Position numbers and translations under genes: made by a program
The notes under the pieces: model-generated
What the model saw: the letters and a program-made list of their open reading frames with translations, nothing else
Databases searched by the model: none
Told to the model about the DNA's origin: nothing
Part shown: positions 46,935 to 55,583 of the stretch, in pieces
Layout of the letters: every line of letters starts with the position of its first letter
How positions within the stretch are numbered: the first letter of the stretch is position 1
Source: Bacteroides nordii WAL 11050 = JCM 12987
GTDB lineage: Bacteria > Bacteroidota > Bacteroidia > Bacteroidales > Bacteroidaceae
DNA: 64,000 nt
Direction of reading: 5' to 3'
Assembly (NCBI GenBank): GCA_000613465.1
Contig: BAJA01000021.1
Span: forward strand, 1-64,000

Positions 46935-49900
46935 ATGAAAAAACGACTACTTATTACCTGTCTTATGTCACTGATAGTCATTGGCGTATGGGCGGAGAAA
47001 AATGAAGATGAACCTATTATCAACATGACTTGTACTGCCGGTAAAATCAGTTTTAAACTGTATGCAACTGAAGAAACAGTTTTCCAGGTAGACTTTGGTG
47101 AGGGAGCAATAGAACAAACGGTTAAAACAACCGGAACAGCAGTCAATGGTTCCGCTTCGGGTACTTCAGTCAACGTATACGGAGATGCCAATAAGCTGAA
47201 AAAGATTGAAATCTCTTCCAATAAACTTCTAAAAGTGCTTGATTTCAGTAAATGTTTGGCATTGACAGAACTGTCCTGTTCAAGTTGCCAAGGTGTAACT
47301 GAAATTATTCTCCCTTCCTCTACAGAGAATCAATTGACAAAGATCAACTGTAGATATCTCAATCTGGCTTCTTTTGACGCAAGTAAATGTACAAAGCTTA
47401 AGACACTTGCCTTATTCAATGCAGATGCAACATTAGAAACATTGATACTTCCGGAAAATACAGATATTCTGAATGACTTAACGTTACAACAATGTGGTCT
47501 GACGACATTGGATATCAGTAAATATACCAATCTGACAAATCTGGATTGTACTTATAACTTTCTTACCTCTATCCAAACTCCCAATTCGGATAAAAATCTG
47601 TCTGTAGACTGTTCATACAATTACATGATCATGCCTAATTTTCCCGAAGGTGAAAACATCACTTTATACTATATGGACCAGCGGGAAAAAGTATCACAAT
47701 ACACTTTGAATGAAAGTTATACAACAAATGATATTATTGACCTGTCTGAATTTTACGTTTCTAAAAAAGGAATTAGCGGTTCCTATTTTACAGATGGAGT
47801 TTATCCCACCTTCACTTGGTATACAAACGGAAACAGCGATCCCTTGGAAGAAGGAAAGGATTACACAACAACTGAACCTGGAAAATTCAAATTCAATATA
47901 GTTCCCGAAAACAGCGTTTATTGTATCATTGCCTCCAAAGCCTATCCGGCTTATCAGAATTACAATTCTCCGTACCGGACTGCCGATACTACTATTGAAA
48001 AAGCAGCTGAACCAACTATCATTTTAACTACATCCAATGAAAGAACTATTGGTTTCTCCTTAGGAGCTACTGAAGACAATACTTCTATACAGATAGACTG
48101 GGGAGATGGAAACCTCGTTGATAAAGTTATAAACTCCGCAAAGACTTCTATACAGGGTACTCCTGCAGGAACAAAAAATATTAAAATTTATGCAGATGCA
48201 GCTAAGATAAAGGAAGTTTCTTTAGCTTATTGTGATTACCTCACAGGCGTCGATTTAAGTAAATGTACAGCTTTGCAAACCTTATCAATAAAGGAAAGCT
48301 CTAAAATTACTTCCATTGTCTATCCGGAAGATATAACCACACTGGAGAATCTCACCATTGACAATAGCAGTATAAAAAATATAGACTTACATAATTGGTC
48401 TGGCCTCAAAAATCTAAAATATAGTCCTTACGGTGCCAGTACCATTGTGTTGCCCGACGAAGCCGGAAATCTGGAAAATATCGTTCTTAGTAAGTTATCA
48501 TTAAAAGCTATAGATTTAAACAAATATGTCAATCTGGCTTCTCTTGAAGTAACCTCTCACTCTGCATTGGAAACACTGGATGTGGGTAAATGCAACAAGT
48601 TAACAAAACTAATTTGCAAAAGAGATACCAAACTGGCGACTCTTATTCTACCGGAAATCAAAACAACTTTAACAGAACTGGATTGTGAATATACTGCACT
48701 AACAGCCATAGACTTAAAAGAATATAGCAAATTGCAGGTATTAAATTGTAGCGGGATCAAAGAGACAATCCTCCCCGAAGATCCGTCTACTTTGACTTCA
48801 TTGACTTGCAAAGAAAATGGCCTGAAAGTACTGGATATAAGTTCATGTACCAACCTGACGTATCTGGATTGTTCATATAACGAACTGACAGAGATAAAAG
48901 TTCCCGGGAATCCGAACCAGGATATCAATATCGACTGTTCTTACAACTATCTGTTTTTACCCAATTTCCCGGAAGGTGAGAAGATCGATTTGACCTATAT
49001 GGACCAGAGAGAGAAAGTTTCACAATACACTCTAAGTGAAAGATATACCACAAATGATATAATAGACCTATCCGAGCTTTATGTTCTTAAACAAGGTATC
49101 AAAGGCTCTTATTTCCCGGAAGGAGTTTATCCTACCTTCACCTGGTATGTAAATGGAAGCAAAGAACCACTGGAAGAAGGAAAAGATTACTCTGTGACAG
49201 AACCTGCAAAATTCCGGTTCAATACAGTCCCTGAAGGCAATACCTATTGTGTTATTGCTTCTAAGGCATATCCTGATTATCAGGATTATAACTCTCCTTA
49301 TCGTACTACGGATGTAATTATCGAGAAAGCAGCCGATCCGGTTATCAGCCTCACTACATCCAATGAAAGGAGCATTGGCTTTTCTATTGGGGCAACAGAA
49401 GATAATACAACCATTCAAATAGACTGGGGAGATGGAAATCTGGTTGATAAAGTTATAAATTCAACAAAAACATCTATACAAGGTACACCTACAGATACAA
49501 AGATAATTAAGATTTATACAGATGCAGCCAAAATAAAGGAAATCTCTTTAGCCTACTGCGATTATCTCACTGGAGTTGATCTAAGCAGATGTACAGCACT
49601 GGAAATACTTTCTATAAAAGAAAGTTCTAAAATCGCAACAATAACATACCCTGAAAATATAGCAACTATAACCAGTCTGACTATTGAAAACAGTAATATA
49701 AGAAATCTGGACATACATGATTGGTCAGGACTGAAAAATCTGAATTATGCTCCATCCGGTGCCGCCACAATTGTTCTGCCGGACGAAACAGAGAATTTAG
49801 AAACTGTCATCCTGAAAAAACTATCCTCAAAGACAATAGATTTGAGTAAGTATACCAATTTAACTTCATTAGAAGCCACCAATAATTCTTCATTAGAAGA

Positions 49901-50894
49901 ATTGGATGTTAATACATGTAGTAAGCTGAGTAAATTAATCTGTAAGAGCAATACCAAACTCGCAACCCTTACTCTTCCGACTGTAAAAACAGCTTTAACA
50001 GAATTAAATTGTGAATATACAGCATTAGCCAGCATTAATCTGAAAGAATACACCAATCTACAGATGTTGAATTGTAGTGGAATAAAAGAAGCGACTCTTC
50101 CGGAAAATGCAGCTACCATGACCTCTCTGACATGTAAAGAAAATGGCTTAAAAACACTGGATATAAGTTCTTATATCAACCTGACGTATCTGGATTGCTC
50201 ATATAACGAGTTGACAAAGATACTGGTTCCCGAAAGTCTGAATCAGATTCTGGAAATCGACTGCTCATACAATTATATGATCATGCCAAACTTTCCCGAA
50301 GGTGAGAAGATAAAAATGTCATATATATATCAGAAAGATAAAGTGATGAAATATGAATTGGCAAGCAGTTATAAGACTGATGAAACAATTGATTTTTCGG
50401 ACTGGTATGTGAAAAAGAAAGGATTGGCCGATTCATACTTCCCAAATGGGGTCTATCCTACTTTTGAATGGTATCTTGCCAGTACGGGTGAAAAACTTAG
50501 TGCAGGAAAAGACTACACGGTAACAGAAGGATGTAAATTCCGTTTCAATACCATACCAGATGGTGCAATCTACTGTGTTATCTCTTCCAAAGCATATCCT
50601 GATTATACAGATTACAATGAACCCTATCAGACAACTTCCTGTGTAATAACACAAGGAACAGGACTGGAAAAAACGAATGAGAATATAGCCCGAATTTATG
50701 CTACTGATACCAATATTACAATTATCCCTACAGAAGATTGTACTTACTCCGTACTCACTTCTACCGGACAAGTCATAGCAAATGGTGAAGCTAATCAGAG
50801 CATTGAAGTAGCTGTAGGCTCAACAGGTATATACATTGTATGTATCCGAACAAAAGACAATACAATTAGTACTTATAAGATAGCTATTCAGTAA
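46935..50894 (+). CDS. Giant exported leucine-rich-repeat protein, three tandem modules
   Basis: A 1319-residue exported protein with signal peptide ending near VIGVWA. The body is three tandem modules at residues about 30-356, 357-798 and 799-1240. Each has a beta domain with a PKD-like DWGDG motif (modules 2 and 3; DFGEGAI in 1), a leucine-rich-repeat run with consensus like LTxLDCSYNxLTxI, and a conserved end domain (GVYPTFTWYxNG, EEGKDY, YCVIASKAYPDYxDYNSPYRT). A sorting-like tail closes the protein (STGIYIVCIRTKDN). Modules 2 and 3 match closely in DNA, indicating recent duplication. The LRR concave face suggests binding to a protein or glycan at the surface. It is the last gene of the ECF locus. 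Confidence 0.85.
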   Translation: MKKRLLITCLMSLIVIGVWAEKNEDEPIINMTCTAGKISFKLYATEETVFQVDFGEGAIEQTVKTTGTAVNGSASGTSVNVYGDANKLKKIEISSNKLLKVLDFSKCLALTELSCSSCQGVTEIILPSSTENQLTKINCRYLNLASFDASKCTKLKTLALFNADATLETLILPENTDILNDLTLQQCGLTTLDISKYTNLTNLDCTYNFLTSIQTPNSDKNLSVDCSYNYMIMPNFPEGENITLYYMDQREKVSQYTLNESYTTNDIIDLSEFYVSKKGISGSYFTDGVYPTFTWYTNGNSDPLEEGKDYTTTEPGKFKFNIVPENSVYCIIASKAYPAYQNYNSPYRTADTTIEKAAEPTIILTTSNERTIGFSLGATEDNTSIQIDWGDGNLVDKVINSAKTSIQGTPAGTKNIKIYADAAKIKEVSLAYCDYLTGVDLSKCTALQTLSIKESSKITSIVYPEDITTLENLTIDNSSIKNIDLHNWSGLKNLKYSPYGASTIVLPDEAGNLENIVLSKLSLKAIDLNKYVNLASLEVTSHSALETLDVGKCNKLTKLICKRDTKLATLILPEIKTTLTELDCEYTALTAIDLKEYSKLQVLNCSGIKETILPEDPSTLTSLTCKENGLKVLDISSCTNLTYLDCSYNELTEIKVPGNPNQDINIDCSYNYLFLPNFPEGEKIDLTYMDQREKVSQYTLSERYTTNDIIDLSELYVLKQGIKGSYFPEGVYPTFTWYVNGSKEPLEEGKDYSVTEPAKFRFNTVPEGNTYCVIASKAYPDYQDYNSPYRTTDVIIEKAADPVISLTTSNERSIGFSIGATEDNTTIQIDWGDGNLVDKVINSTKTSIQGTPTDTKIIKIYTDAAKIKEISLAYCDYLTGVDLSRCTALEILSIKESSKIATITYPENIATITSLTIENSNIRNLDIHDWSGLKNLNYAPSGAATIVLPDETENLETVILKKLSSKTIDLSKYTNLTSLEATNNSSLEELDVNTCSKLSKLICKSNTKLATLTLPTVKTALTELNCEYTALASINLKEYTNLQMLNCSGIKEATLPENAATMTSLTCKENGLKTLDISSYINLTYLDCSYNELTKILVPESLNQILEIDCSYNYMIMPNFPEGEKIKMSYIYQKDKVMKYELASSYKTDETIDFSDWYVKKKGLADSYFPNGVYPTFEWYLASTGEKLSAGKDYTVTEGCKFRFNTIPDGAIYCVISSKAYPDYTDYNEPYQTTSCVITQGTGLEKTNENIARIYATDTNITIIPTEDCTYSVLTSTGQVIANGEANQSIEVAVGSTGIYIVCIRTKDNTISTYKIAIQ
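48004..50655 (+). repeat. Two adjacent 1.3-kb coding direct repeats
   Basis: Modules 2 (48004-49329) and 3 (49330-about 50655) of the leucine-rich protein begin with the same words (aagcagctgaaccaactatc against a closely related sequence at 49326, then acatccaatgaaag in both) and run in register over about 442 codons. Such repeats allow module loss or gain by recombination, so allele length may vary between strains. Confidence 0.75.
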
Positions 50895-50921
50895 CAGAAA
50901 AGAAAGAATCCTTTTTAGGCA

Positions 50922-50964
50922 CCCCATATAATTTAGTACTAAATTATATGGGGCGCTATTTTTT
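50922..50964. terminator. Bidirectional terminator, 16-bp perfect stem
   Basis: ccccatataatttagt is directly followed by its exact complement, a 32-nt perfect palindrome, then cgctattttttat. It separates the convergent leucine-rich gene (plus) and the LolE-type permease (minus). Confidence 0.85.
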
Positions 50965-50997
50965 ATGTAGAAGTCATTTGACAGACATCGTTATTTA

Positions 50998-52236
50998 TTA
51001 TTTCCCTCCTGAAGAGAGCAATCGTTTACTAAGATAACGCACCGGATACCACACCGAAAGAAAGCCAACGGCAAATACCGTTACAAACACCAACACTACA
51101 TCCCAAAAGTGCACACTGACCGGATAGGCATCCACCAGAAAGTTTCCTCCACCACCTAAAGAGATAATACCAAATTTTTGTTGTATCAAACAAAGAATTA
51201 ATCCCAATACAATACCGGATATAGCACCAAAAAGAGAAATCAGACGCCCTTCAAAAAGAAATATTCTGGAAATCAAACGATCATCCGCTCCCAAATTGCG
51301 CAAAGTCACAACATCCTCTTTCTTATCAAGAATCAACATAGAAAGAGAACCTATTACATTAAAACAGGCAATCATCAAAATAAACGTGAGAAAAAGATAT
51401 GAAATCAATTTCTCTATCTCCATAATCCGAAATACGTCTTCTTGTTGCTCATAGCGATCCTGCACAACAAAGTCATCACCCAATATCGATGCAATCTTTG
51501 ATTTGGCGGAAGAGGTGCTCACACCAGGATTTAATTTCAATTCAATAGCAGAAACTTCGGTTGTATAATCAAGCATCCGACGCACAAAATCAAGGGAAGT
51601 AAGAATATAACGGCTATCATACTTTTGCTGATTGACCACAAAGACAGTACCCGGAGAAAAAAGATACTCCATATTAAAAGAAGCAGAAGGATTTGCCATA
51701 TTCACCTTAGCATTCCGCTTAGGGGTATAAATCTGCAACGGATCAACAAACTGTATACCTGTACCCAGCGTCGAAACCAATTCGATACCCATCACAGCAT
51801 AATCTACTATGGAATCATGAAGTAGAAAATCCCCTGCCCCATAAAGAATGCTGTCAATAGACGTAAGATCCTCAAAGTTATCTTCCACCCCTTTTATTAC
51901 AGCCATTGTCTGACGGTCTTTATACTGTACCATCGCATTTTCTTCCAACGTTTCGGTGAATACAGCGACTTCCGGCAAGGCACGAATCGCTTGTATGCGT
52001 TCGTCTTGTCCATCGAAAACCTTACCTTCCCGGATACTAATCTTCAGTTCCGGATCGAACGCTGTAAAAAAGCTGGCCACCATATCCTGGAAACCGTTAA
52101 ATACAGAAAGTGTACAGACAAGCGCCAGCGTAGCAAGTGCTACCCCACATACTGATATGCCGGAAATAATATTAATGGCATTGTGCTTCTTCTTTGAAAA
52201 GAGATAGCGCCGGGCTATATAAAAGGGCAGGTTCAC
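50998..52236 (-). CDS. LolC/LolE-type ABC transporter permease
   Basis: A 412-residue inner-membrane permease of the FtsX/MacB superfamily. N-terminal motif LPFYIARRYLFSKKKHNAIN with helix 1 (GISVCGVALATLALVCTLSVFNGF), a large periplasmic domain (about 45-265) and three C-terminal helices with VVTLRNLGADDRLISRIFLFEG and LISLFGAISGIVLG. This is the LolE/LolC pattern: with the LolD ATPase (not seen here) it extracts mature lipoproteins from the inner membrane for transfer to LolA. Its start overlaps the end of rbfA by 4 bp, so the two genes are co-transcribed. Confidence 0.9.
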   Translation of the reverse strand: MNLPFYIARRYLFSKKKHNAINIISGISVCGVALATLALVCTLSVFNGFQDMVASFFTAFDPELKISIREGKVFDGQDERIQAIRALPEVAVFTETLEENAMVQYKDRQTMAVIKGVEDNFEDLTSIDSILYGAGDFLLHDSIVDYAVMGIELVSTLGTGIQFVDPLQIYTPKRNAKVNMANPSASFNMEYLFSPGTVFVVNQQKYDSRYILTSLDFVRRMLDYTTEVSAIELKLNPGVSTSSAKSKIASILGDDFVVQDRYEQQEDVFRIMEIEKLISYLFLTFILMIACFNVIGSLSMLILDKKEDVVTLRNLGADDRLISRIFLFEGRLISLFGAISGIVLGLILCLIQQKFGIISLGGGGNFLVDAYPVSVHFWDVVLVFVTVFAVGFLSVWYPVRYLSKRLLSSGGK

Positions 52237-52565
52237 TTCAAAAGAGAATCTATCTTTTCTATATAATCCAATGAATCATCCACAAAGAATTTCAGTTCGG
52301 GAATGATACGCAACTGGTGACGAACCCGCGTTCCGAGCTCATACCGGATAGATTTCATGTTGTTATTGATATTTTTTACCATCTCTTCTCCCTTTTCAGA
52401 AGGAAAAATACTAAGGTATACACGCGCTATACTCATATCAGGACTAATACGAACTGCACTTACTGACACCAGTATACCGGGCATCGCCTTAGTTTGTAAC
52501 AAGAAGATTTCACTCAATTCTTTTTGCAACAAACGGGATATCTTATTCTGTCTGGTTGTTTCCAT
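52233..52565 (-). CDS. rbfA: Ribosome-binding factor A
   Basis: A 110-residue KH-like protein that binds the 30S subunit during late 16S rRNA maturation and cold adaptation. Typical motifs: RQNKISRLLQKELSEI at the start, VRISPDMSIARVYLSIFP in the centre and RHQLRIIPELKFFVDDSLDYIEKIDSLL at the end. Length is normal for the family. It is the upstream gene of the rbfA/lolE pair. Confidence 0.95.
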   Translation of the reverse strand: METTRQNKISRLLQKELSEIFLLQTKAMPGILVSVSAVRISPDMSIARVYLSIFPSEKGEEMVKNINNNMKSIRYELGTRVRHQLRIIPELKFFVDDSLDYIEKIDSLLK

Positions 52566-52727
52566 AAAGTTATTTATCAGGTTTATTAAATGTAATTATT
52601 CATATTGAGCAGGCGACCTTCACCTACTCATATAAAACACAAAGTTACAGAAATATATCGCTTGACAGGCTATTTATATGATATTTTTAGTTTTCATTAT
52701 CGAAATAGCATACCCACTAAGTTAGCA

Positions 52728-53359
52728 CTATTTTTTACGGATAATCGTCAGCCCATCCCGCAAAGGAAGTATCACCTTCTCTACCCTTGTATCTTTTGCC
52801 ACAAGATCATTGAACGCTTTAATACCAATTGTTTGATAATCGTTACTATGCGGATGCTCTTCCAGAACATGGCCATCCCATAAAGTATTATCAGCTATAA
52901 TATAACCTCCGGCGGAAAGATGTACAAGCGTCATTTCGTAATATTCGATATATTTACGCTTATCCCCATCTATAAAGGCAAGATCAAACACAATACCCAA
53001 TCCGGGAACAAGTTCAAGGGCATCACCGATATAGAACTTTATTTTATCAGCATAAGCCGATCCTTCCAGCCAGGGACGTGTAAAATCCTCTTGTTCATCA
53101 TTAATCTCAAATGTGTGAAGCATTCCTCCTTCCGGAAGTCCCTCGGCCAGGCAAAGAGCAGAATAACCACTATACGTACCTATTTCAAGTATCTGCCGGG
53201 GGCGAATCATCTCACAAACATCTTCAACATTCTTCCCTGCAAATGGCCGGAAGCCATACGAGGACGAAGTAGTTTAACATGTGTGTCACGATACAAGGCT
53301 TTCAGATAATCGCCTTCATCATCTATATGGCTCAGGATGTAATCGTCTATAGTATCCAT
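52728..53359 (-). CDS. O-methyltransferase (SAM-dependent), frame broken once
   Basis: A class I SAM-dependent methyltransferase of about 210 residues (catechol/caffeoyl-CoA O-methyltransferase family). Motif I is LEIGTYSGYSALCLAEG, motif II FDLAFIDGDKRKYIEYYE; the acidic metal site (DNTLWDGHVLE) is also present. The N-terminus is in another frame: ATG at 53359 encodes MDTIDDYILSHIDDEGDYL and LLRPRMASGHLQGRMLKM, then the frame breaks near 53216-53222. Restoring one T in the run (TTT to TTTT on minus) gives KMFCEMIRPRQILEIGTYSG, as expected for the family. The substrate is unknown in Bacteroides. Confidence 0.88.
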
Positions 53360-53381
53360 GGAAAGAGAAAAAGGATTTACG

Positions 53382-53462
53382 ATTGGACGATTTACAATTT
53401 ACGATTGAAATAACTCTTGTTTATCAGAAGTAATTTCAATCGTAAATTGTAAATCGTCCAAT
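53382..53462. repeat. Perfect 30-bp inverted repeat between pyk and the methyltransferase
   Basis: Arms 53382-53411 and 53433-53462 are exact reverse complements (word cgatttacaatttacgattg) around a 21-nt loop. The arms also contain internal repeats of acgatt. It fills the 109-bp gap between the two minus-strand genes and probably forms the 3' end of the pyruvate kinase mRNA. Similar cgtaaattgtaaatcg elements are common in Bacteroides. Confidence 0.85.
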
Positions 53463-53468
53463 TATAAA

Positions 53469-54926
53469 TTATAAATATCTGTTCTTATTAGGCAGTACCG
53501 TTTCTTCAGCGTGTTTCAAAGCATCTTCCACAACGTTGATTTCAAGGAAAGAAGTTTGGGTTCCCGCTTTACCACTACTCAAATAACCTACCATATCCGA
53601 AGGACACAAACGTCCTTCTTTCAACAGACGGCGTAGTGCAGCAAAGTAATACTCCTGTCCGTTAGCCAATTCGGGCATATAGATCGCTTCCACCCCATAA
53701 GAAAGAGCCAGATGACGCATGGTTTTCTCCTTGTAACAAATGGCCAGCACAGGATATTTACCACGGAAAGCAGCAAGGTTACGGGCAGTACGTCCACTAT
53801 AACTATCAGTAATAATAGCACGCATCTTCAGCTTGGCTGTAGCTTTCACAGCTTGCTTGGCAAGGAATGCAGTCACATCATTACTATTTTCATCCAACGG
53901 AATGCGGATATCGTTCTCTTCCAGTTTATCTTTTTCAGCTTGTGCGGCAATAGCAGTCATCGTTTTCACGGCTTCTACCGGATATTTACCATAAGCCGTT
54001 TCACCGCTCAGCATCAAAGCATCAGTACGATAATAGATAGCATTAGCAATATCAGTTACCTCCGCACGAGTCGGACGCGGATTATTAATCATAGTGTGAA
54101 GCATCTGTGTAGCTACAATAACCGGCTTCTTTGCCAACACGCATTTACGAATCAGTGTACGCTGGATACCCGGAATACGTTCTTGTGGTACTTCAATACC
54201 CAGATCACCACGCGCTACCATCACACCATCAGCCACTTCAAGGATTTCATCGATATTATCAACACCTTCCTGATTTTCAATCTTGGCAATAATTTTAATA
54301 TCACTATTATGCTCGTCAAGAATAGTACGAATATCAAGCACATCCTGCTTGTTACGTACAAACGAATGTGCTATAAAATCGATATCCTTCTCTATAGCAT
54401 ACAATATATTATTACGGTCTTTCTCTGTCAACGAAGGCAGGTTGATTCGCACCCCCGGAACATTCACACTTTTACGACTACCCAGGACAGCCTCATTTTG
54501 CACTTCACAAAGCAAATGGTCAGTTGTTTTATCAATCACACGAAGTTCAAGATCACCATCATCAATAAGAATCGTTCCACCGATATTCAGATCATGTACA
54601 AAATTGGGATATGAAACAGCAATACATTCGCGGGTTGTTTCCAGGTCAGGATTACCAACAATCTTCACTTTCTCTCCAATCTGAAAAGGAATAGGTTCGG
54701 CATTAGCAGTAGTTCGTACTTCCGGCCCTTTGGTATCCATCAGGATGGCAATACGGTTGGAAACGGCACGTACATTAGCTATCAAAGCTTCAAAACCTTC
54801 ACGGCTGGCATGCGCGGTATTCATACGAACAACGTTCATCCCGGCATCAAACAACTGTTTTATAAAGTCTACGTCGCAGCGTCTGTCTGAGATGGAAGCT
54901 ACGATTTTAGTCTGTTTCAGCAACAT
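53469..54926 (-). CDS. pyk: Pyruvate kinase
   Basis: A 485-residue cytoplasmic enzyme converting phosphoenolpyruvate and ADP to pyruvate and ATP in glycolysis. Landmarks: TKIVASISDRRCDVDFI at the start, MNTAHASREGFEALI, MDTKGPEVRT (phosphate binding), the ADGVMVARGDLGIEVP loop with the metal ligands, IIAKIENQEGVDNI, and KKPVIVATQMLHTMINNPRPTRAEVTDIANAI in pieces. The C-terminal allosteric domain ends EINVVEDALKHAEETVLPN. It is full length and unbroken. Confidence 0.96.
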   Translation of the reverse strand: MLLKQTKIVASISDRRCDVDFIKQLFDAGMNVVRMNTAHASREGFEALIANVRAVSNRIAILMDTKGPEVRTTANAEPIPFQIGEKVKIVGNPDLETTRECIAVSYPNFVHDLNIGGTILIDDGDLELRVIDKTTDHLLCEVQNEAVLGSRKSVNVPGVRINLPSLTEKDRNNILYAIEKDIDFIAHSFVRNKQDVLDIRTILDEHNSDIKIIAKIENQEGVDNIDEILEVADGVMVARGDLGIEVPQERIPGIQRTLIRKCVLAKKPVIVATQMLHTMINNPRPTRAEVTDIANAIYYRTDALMLSGETAYGKYPVEAVKTMTAIAAQAEKDKLEENDIRIPLDENSNDVTAFLAKQAVKATAKLKMRAIITDSYSGRTARNLAAFRGKYPVLAICYKEKTMRHLALSYGVEAIYMPELANGQEYYFAALRRLLKEGRLCPSDMVGYLSSGKAGTQTSFLEINVVEDALKHAEETVLPNKNRYL

Positions 54927-55024
54927 CTTAAATAATTATTTAATTTTGATAATGTGCCCATATGCCAATCGTCCTCCGGCTTATTTACACATTAATTATA
55001 TGAATCTATTTTATTCTCACATTA

Positions 55025-55438
55025 TTATCTTAAAGCCTCAAGGGCCAGACGGTATGAATTGAGCCCAAAACCACAAATGACTCCTTTACAGGCACAAGCA
55101 ATCATAGACACATGACGAAAATCTTCACGACTGTGTACATTAGAAATATGTACTTCGATTACCGGGGCAGTCACCGCACGAATAGCATCTTGTAAAGCAA
55201 TAGACGTATGTGTATATGCCCCCGCATTTAAAATAATACCATCTGCTTCAAAACCCGTCTGCTGAATGCAGTCAATCATTTCTCCCTCAATATTCGATTG
55301 AAAATAGTTAATTTCTATATCCTTATACGCTTTGCGGAGTTCTGCCAGATAGTCTTCAAATGTAACACTACCATATATGGAAGGTTCACGCTTGCCCAGC
55401 AGATTAATATTGGGGCCATTAATAATTTGTATCCTCAT
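55025..55438 (-). CDS. aroQ: Type II 3-dehydroquinate dehydratase
   Basis: A 137-residue enzyme converting 3-dehydroquinate to 3-dehydroshikimate in the shikimate pathway. Motifs: IINGPNINLLGKREPSIYG at the start (lid and active-site Tyr), ILNAGAYTHTSIALQDAI, and EVHISNVHSREDFRHVS with the catalytic His. Length and sequence are typical of the dodecameric family. It lies between pyk and a divergent xerD-like gene. Confidence 0.95.
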   Translation of the reverse strand: MRIQIINGPNINLLGKREPSIYGSVTFEDYLAELRKAYKDIEINYFQSNIEGEMIDCIQQTGFEADGIILNAGAYTHTSIALQDAIRAVTAPVIEVHISNVHSREDFRHVSMIACACKGVICGFGLNSYRLALEALR

Positions 55439-55492
55439 AACACAATCCTACTAATTTTAATACCTTTGTCTCGGGAACATTATTTCAGGGTG

Positions 55493-55524
55493 CAAAGATA
55501 GCGCAAACCGAATGTAGAAGCAAA
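55493..55524 (-). promoter_or_regulatory. Promoter of aroQ
   Basis: On minus, TATCTTTG (55493-55500) is preceded by TTTG (55521-55524) with a 20-bp spacer, an exact Bacteroidota -7/-33 arrangement. The start codon is 55 bp downstream of the -7 box. Confidence 0.8.
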
Positions 55525-55528
55525 TTTA

Positions 55529-55560
55529 TTTGTATTTTGCTGAGGTGCAACCTATCTTCG
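55529..55560 (+). promoter_or_regulatory. Promoter of the xerD-like gene
   Basis: TTTG (55529-55532), a 20-bp spacer and TATCTTCG (55553-55560) form a near-exact -33/-7 pair ending 23 bp before the ATG. It lies back to back with the aroQ promoter; the two -33 elements are only 4 bp apart. Confidence 0.75.
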
Positions 55561-55583
55561 CGGAGCAAAGGTAGAAAAAAGAA

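Noticed and set aside
53712..54614. 300-codon open frame antisense to pyruvate kinase
   Set aside because: Shadow of the conserved pyk gene on the opposite strand; composition is unlike a protein.
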